NCBI RefSeq assembly: GCF_900110875.1
Contig: NZ_FOFM01000004.1
Coordinates: 62,001 to 126,000, forward strand
DNA: 64,000 bases
Source: Pseudovibrio axinellae
GTDB taxonomy: Bacteria; Pseudomonadota; Alphaproteobacteria; Rhizobiales; Stappiaceae
Direction of reading: 5' to 3'
Part shown: in pieces, positions 62,069-64,000 of the stretch
How positions within the stretch are numbered: position 1 is the first letter of the stretch
Layout: each line of letters opens with the position of its first letter
The notes under the pieces: model-generated
What the model was told of the DNA's origin: nothing
The model's database searches: none
Seen by the model: the letters and a program-made list of their open reading frames with translations, nothing else
Position numbers and translations under genes: made by a program

Positions 62069-62488
62069 TCACGGCTTGACGTGGGGCCAATCCTGCGGCC
62101 AGGCCGAAATTACGACGAATGCCTGAGCTAGTGGGTAATCATCGGTGATTGTAAGGTCAATTCGTGGCGAAAAGCCCTCTGGCACCAGTTTATCCAGTCT
62201 TTCTTTTGCCCCTGCAGTCAAGTTAAGTGTCGGTTTGCCACTTGGCAAATTGGTGACGCCCATCTCTTTCCAAGCCACACCCATTGAAAGCCCGGTCCCC
62301 AACGCCTTTGAGCAGGCTTCTTTGGCAGCAAATCGCTTTGCATAGGTGGCAGCTTTGTTGGCGCGCCCTTCAGCCTTTGCGCGCTCAACCTCAGTGAAGA
62401 CACGCTTTGTAAAGCGCTCTGGAAAGCGAGAGAGTGTTTTTTCGATGCGACGGATGTCGCAAAGATCGCTTCCGATACCAATGATCAT
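62069..62488 (-). CDS. acpS: Holo-(acyl-carrier-protein) synthase
   Basis: 139 residues. Attaches 4'-phosphopantetheine from CoA to [21 protein letters not shown] has the metal-binding Asp, and [18 protein letters not shown] the second motif with the catalytic Glu. Usual length. Between DUF2062 and lepB, as in many rhizobial genomes; pdxJ is absent here. Confidence 0.96.
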   Translation of the reverse strand: MIIGIGSDLCDIRRIEKTLSRFPERFTKRVFTEVERAKAEGRANKAATYAKRFAAKEACSKALGTGLSMGVAWKEMGVTNLPSGKPTLNLTAGAKERLDKLVPEGFSPRIDLTITDDYPLAQAFVVISAWPQDWPHVKP

Positions 62489-62735
62489 TTAGGCCTCGTT
62501 GCTTAGAGCTAGCTGCTTAGGTCGCATTTATGCATCATGCTCTAATTCATTGTTTGATGCGTATCGCCGTCTGAAAACCGGCACAGCTTTGGTAAATACC
62601 CACTCGCATCTATATTGGTGTGTGATGAGGGATATCACAAGGCTTTGGCGAAATCTGTTCATGCCCACCGACTGTCATAGAAGCAGTTCATGCCTTTTCA
62701 GTGATGATGGAAAAGGGAGCGCTGACAATCACGCG

Positions 62736-63320
62736 TTATTTGTTGTTTGAGGATTTTCTTGTTTTAGCGGACAATTTTCTCTTTAGGCGAAATCGGTGCT
62801 CGCGGGCCTTTTGGTAGGTTGAGACCGAGGCCAAAACGACAAAGTAGAAAAATATGCCTGAAGCCAGTGCAAGAGGGACAGAGCCGATGAGCATTGGTTT
62901 CAGGATCGGCCAGATTGTGTCGAGAGACTGGGATAGCATGGAGTGGTCCAGCTTCTGACTCAGGTCTGGAAGCGGGCGGTCTTCGCGGTCTAGAATATAA
63001 AGGCCAAGTTTGTAGGTGCTGGCCCAGATAAACGGGAACGTGAGCGGGTTGCCCACCGCTGTGCCCAAAGCTGCTGCGAGCAAGTTGCCGCGCAAAACAT
63101 AGGCGAGAAAGAAGCTGAGAATAAAATGAAAGCCAATTAGGGGGGTAAAGGAGGCGGCAGCGCCCGCTGCAAAGCCAATTGCTATTTTCCTTGGGCTGGC
63201 AGAGAGGCGAAGGACCCGTTTTGAAAAGTACTTGAAAGAGCGTGACCAACTGTGACGCGGCCATACGGTCACGCGAATGCGTTCTATTCTCGTTGGTTTA
63301 TCCCGCCGCTTAAAAATCAT
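62736..63320 (-). CDS. DUF2062 membrane protein
   Basis: 194 residues. Short basic N-terminus, then ASPRKIAIGFAAGAAASFTP, LIGFHFILSFFLAYVLRGN and ALGTAVGNPLTFPFIW, the DUF2062 core with about three membrane helices, plus a C-terminal helix (SGIFFYFVVLASVSTYQKAR) and basic tail. Function unknown; commonly next to acpS and pyrE in alphaproteobacteria. Confidence 0.92.
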   Translation of the reverse strand: MIFKRRDKPTRIERIRVTVWPRHSWSRSFKYFSKRVLRLSASPRKIAIGFAAGAAASFTPLIGFHFILSFFLAYVLRGNLLAAALGTAVGNPLTFPFIWASTYKLGLYILDREDRPLPDLSQKLDHSMLSQSLDTIWPILKPMLIGSVPLALASGIFFYFVVLASVSTYQKAREHRFRLKRKLSAKTRKSSNNK

Positions 63321-63357
63321 TTCGGTTCAAGTGCTTTGCTTATTTTTCTCGTGCCAC

Positions 63358-63939
63358 CTAAATGGCGTGATCTGGGTTTGCTTGTATAGCCGGTATCTCA
63401 GCGAGTTCCTTTGGTACATTATCGGCTGAATACACCGGTAGTTTCAGTGGAGCAAGAGATATTAGCGGTACACCTAAGTCGGTATCCCTCAAGCTTCTGT
63501 CGATAAAACAGGCAATACCAACTGTATTAATGTTGAGTGACTGCAATGCCTGGATTGTGGATAAACACAGGTGGGTCGTCTCCACAACATCTTGAATTAT
63601 AAACACATTTGACTTTTGGGGGATGCTAGCGTGACCCGTGGTGAGGTTGCCGCTTTCGCGCCTGATCCAGAGGGCACTCTTTTGCATGATCCTTGCAGTT
63701 TGGTGAGCAACGATCAAGCCGCCTAAACTGGGGGCAACGAAGTGAGTGAAATTGAGAAGCTCGTTTGCAGCAATTTTTTTCACCAGTTCGGAAGAGAGTA
63801 TTTCGATCTTCTCTGGGTATTCCAGCAGCTTCTGTCGCTGTAGGTAAGCTGAGCTGTGCCATCCTGAAGGAAGGATGAAATGGCCTTCCTTCAGTGCTTT
63901 TGTTTCTCTGAAAACGTCTAGGACTGCGTTTGGCCCCAT
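63358..63939 (-). CDS. pyrE: Orotate phosphoribosyltransferase homologue with degenerate PRPP loop
   Basis: 193 residues, normal family length and position (after rsh). N-terminus DVFRETKALKEGHFILPSG and the C-terminal VPLISLAPLKLPVYSADNVP are clearly PyrE-type. The PRPP loop, usually EDVVTTGGS, here reads QDVVETTHL (116-124): the acidic Glu and both Gly are lost. LRSPVYLQ is WHSSAYLQ and the GLxLRR segment reads GNLTTGH. Possibly inactive or altered in substrate; another pyrE may exist elsewhere. No frameshift, so it is still under some constraint. Confidence 0.85.
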   Translation of the reverse strand: MGPNAVLDVFRETKALKEGHFILPSGWHSSAYLQRQKLLEYPEKIEILSSELVKKIAANELLNFTHFVAPSLGGLIVAHQTARIMQKSALWIRRESGNLTTGHASIPQKSNVFIIQDVVETTHLCLSTIQALQSLNINTVGIACFIDRSLRDTDLGVPLISLAPLKLPVYSADNVPKELAEIPAIQANPDHAI

Positions 63940-63962
63940 GGGTTTTCCTTTAGGTTCAGCCG

Positions 63963-64000
63963 TTAGCCATTTACCCTTTGTGCTTCTGAGACATTGGGTT
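63963..64000 (-). CDS. C-terminal end of probable rsh (RelA/SpoT-type) gene
   Basis: Leftward frame ending in PNVSEAQRVNG and a TAA at 63963-63965, about 23 bp upstream of pyrE. The ending fits the ACT domain end of RelA/SpoT homologues, and rsh lies just here in related genomes. Only 12 codons are visible, so the call rests on synteny. Confidence 0.4.
   Translation of the reverse strand, partial: PNVSEAQRVNG

Noticed and set aside
1-64000. CRISPR arrays, rRNA genes, complete tRNA genes
   Set aside because: No regularly spaced direct repeats of array type, no rRNA-like stretches and no complete cloverleaf were found by eye.

Overview
The window looks like a chromosome segment of a marine-type alphaproteobacterium, probably Pseudovibrio-like (Hyphomicrobiales/Stappiaceae). 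I infer this from the housekeeping synteny at the right end (rsh end, pyrE, DUF2062, acpS, lepB, rnc, era, recO, parC), from three Porin_2-type porins with the rhizobial N-terminal signature, and from a PhnCDEE phosphonate transporter whose second permease is long. No database search was possible, so the genus is an inference.

Positions 1 to about 37.27 kb are a temperate HK97-type siphophage prophage; its left end lies outside the window. Leftward early genes (1-3.35 kb) end in a C5 DNA methyltransferase that runs off the left edge. A GNAT-like gene sits reversed inside this block (3.5-4.2 kb). A CI-like repressor with two co-oriented small genes (4.2-5.45 kb) faces a Cro-like gene at 5.56 kb. 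Four ATGCAT-centred palindromes lie in the two early control regions. Rightward come a second DNA methyltransferase, two helix-turn-helix replication-type proteins (the second carrying four iteron-like 20-nt repeats followed by AT-rich DNA, a candidate origin), a NusG-like antiterminator, an HNH nuclease, a cos-like element, and then the morphogenesis operon: terminase, portal, ClpP-like protease, capsid, connectors, tail tube, chaperones, tape measure, tail tip, a peptidase-like protein, a J-like tip protein, an SGNH-domain fibre and a lectin-like protein.

Between the tail genes and the lysis genes is a mosaic insertion: a terminator plus the first 14 codons of an endolysin gene are joined to a headless beta-helix tailspike fragment, followed by an intact GSCFA-TPR protein; then a second terminator and the complete endolysin start over. 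Lysis genes are a GH108 endolysin with a C-terminal membrane anchor, an Rz-like spanin with an Rz1 lipoprotein gene embedded out of frame, and a small membrane coiled-coil protein. The right prophage margin (32.2-37.3 kb) is a gene-poor accessory zone with a HEPN-like protein, decayed gene pieces, short dispersed repeats and a beta-barrel protein. It closes at a 20-nt copy of a tRNA 3' end, a likely attR.

From 37.3 kb the host chromosome follows: phnC-phnD-phnE-phnE2 with candidate Pho boxes, three tandem porins each with its own terminator, an alpha/beta hydrolase, a Slt-type lytic transglycosylase, dapA-smpB-yjjX, two decayed insertion sequences (IS3-like and IS630-like) flanking an HxlR regulator with a divergent DUF1330-like gene, then parC, a small exported protein, and the recO-era-rnc-lepB-acpS-DUF2062-pyrE block. 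The pyrE product has lost the normal PRPP loop.
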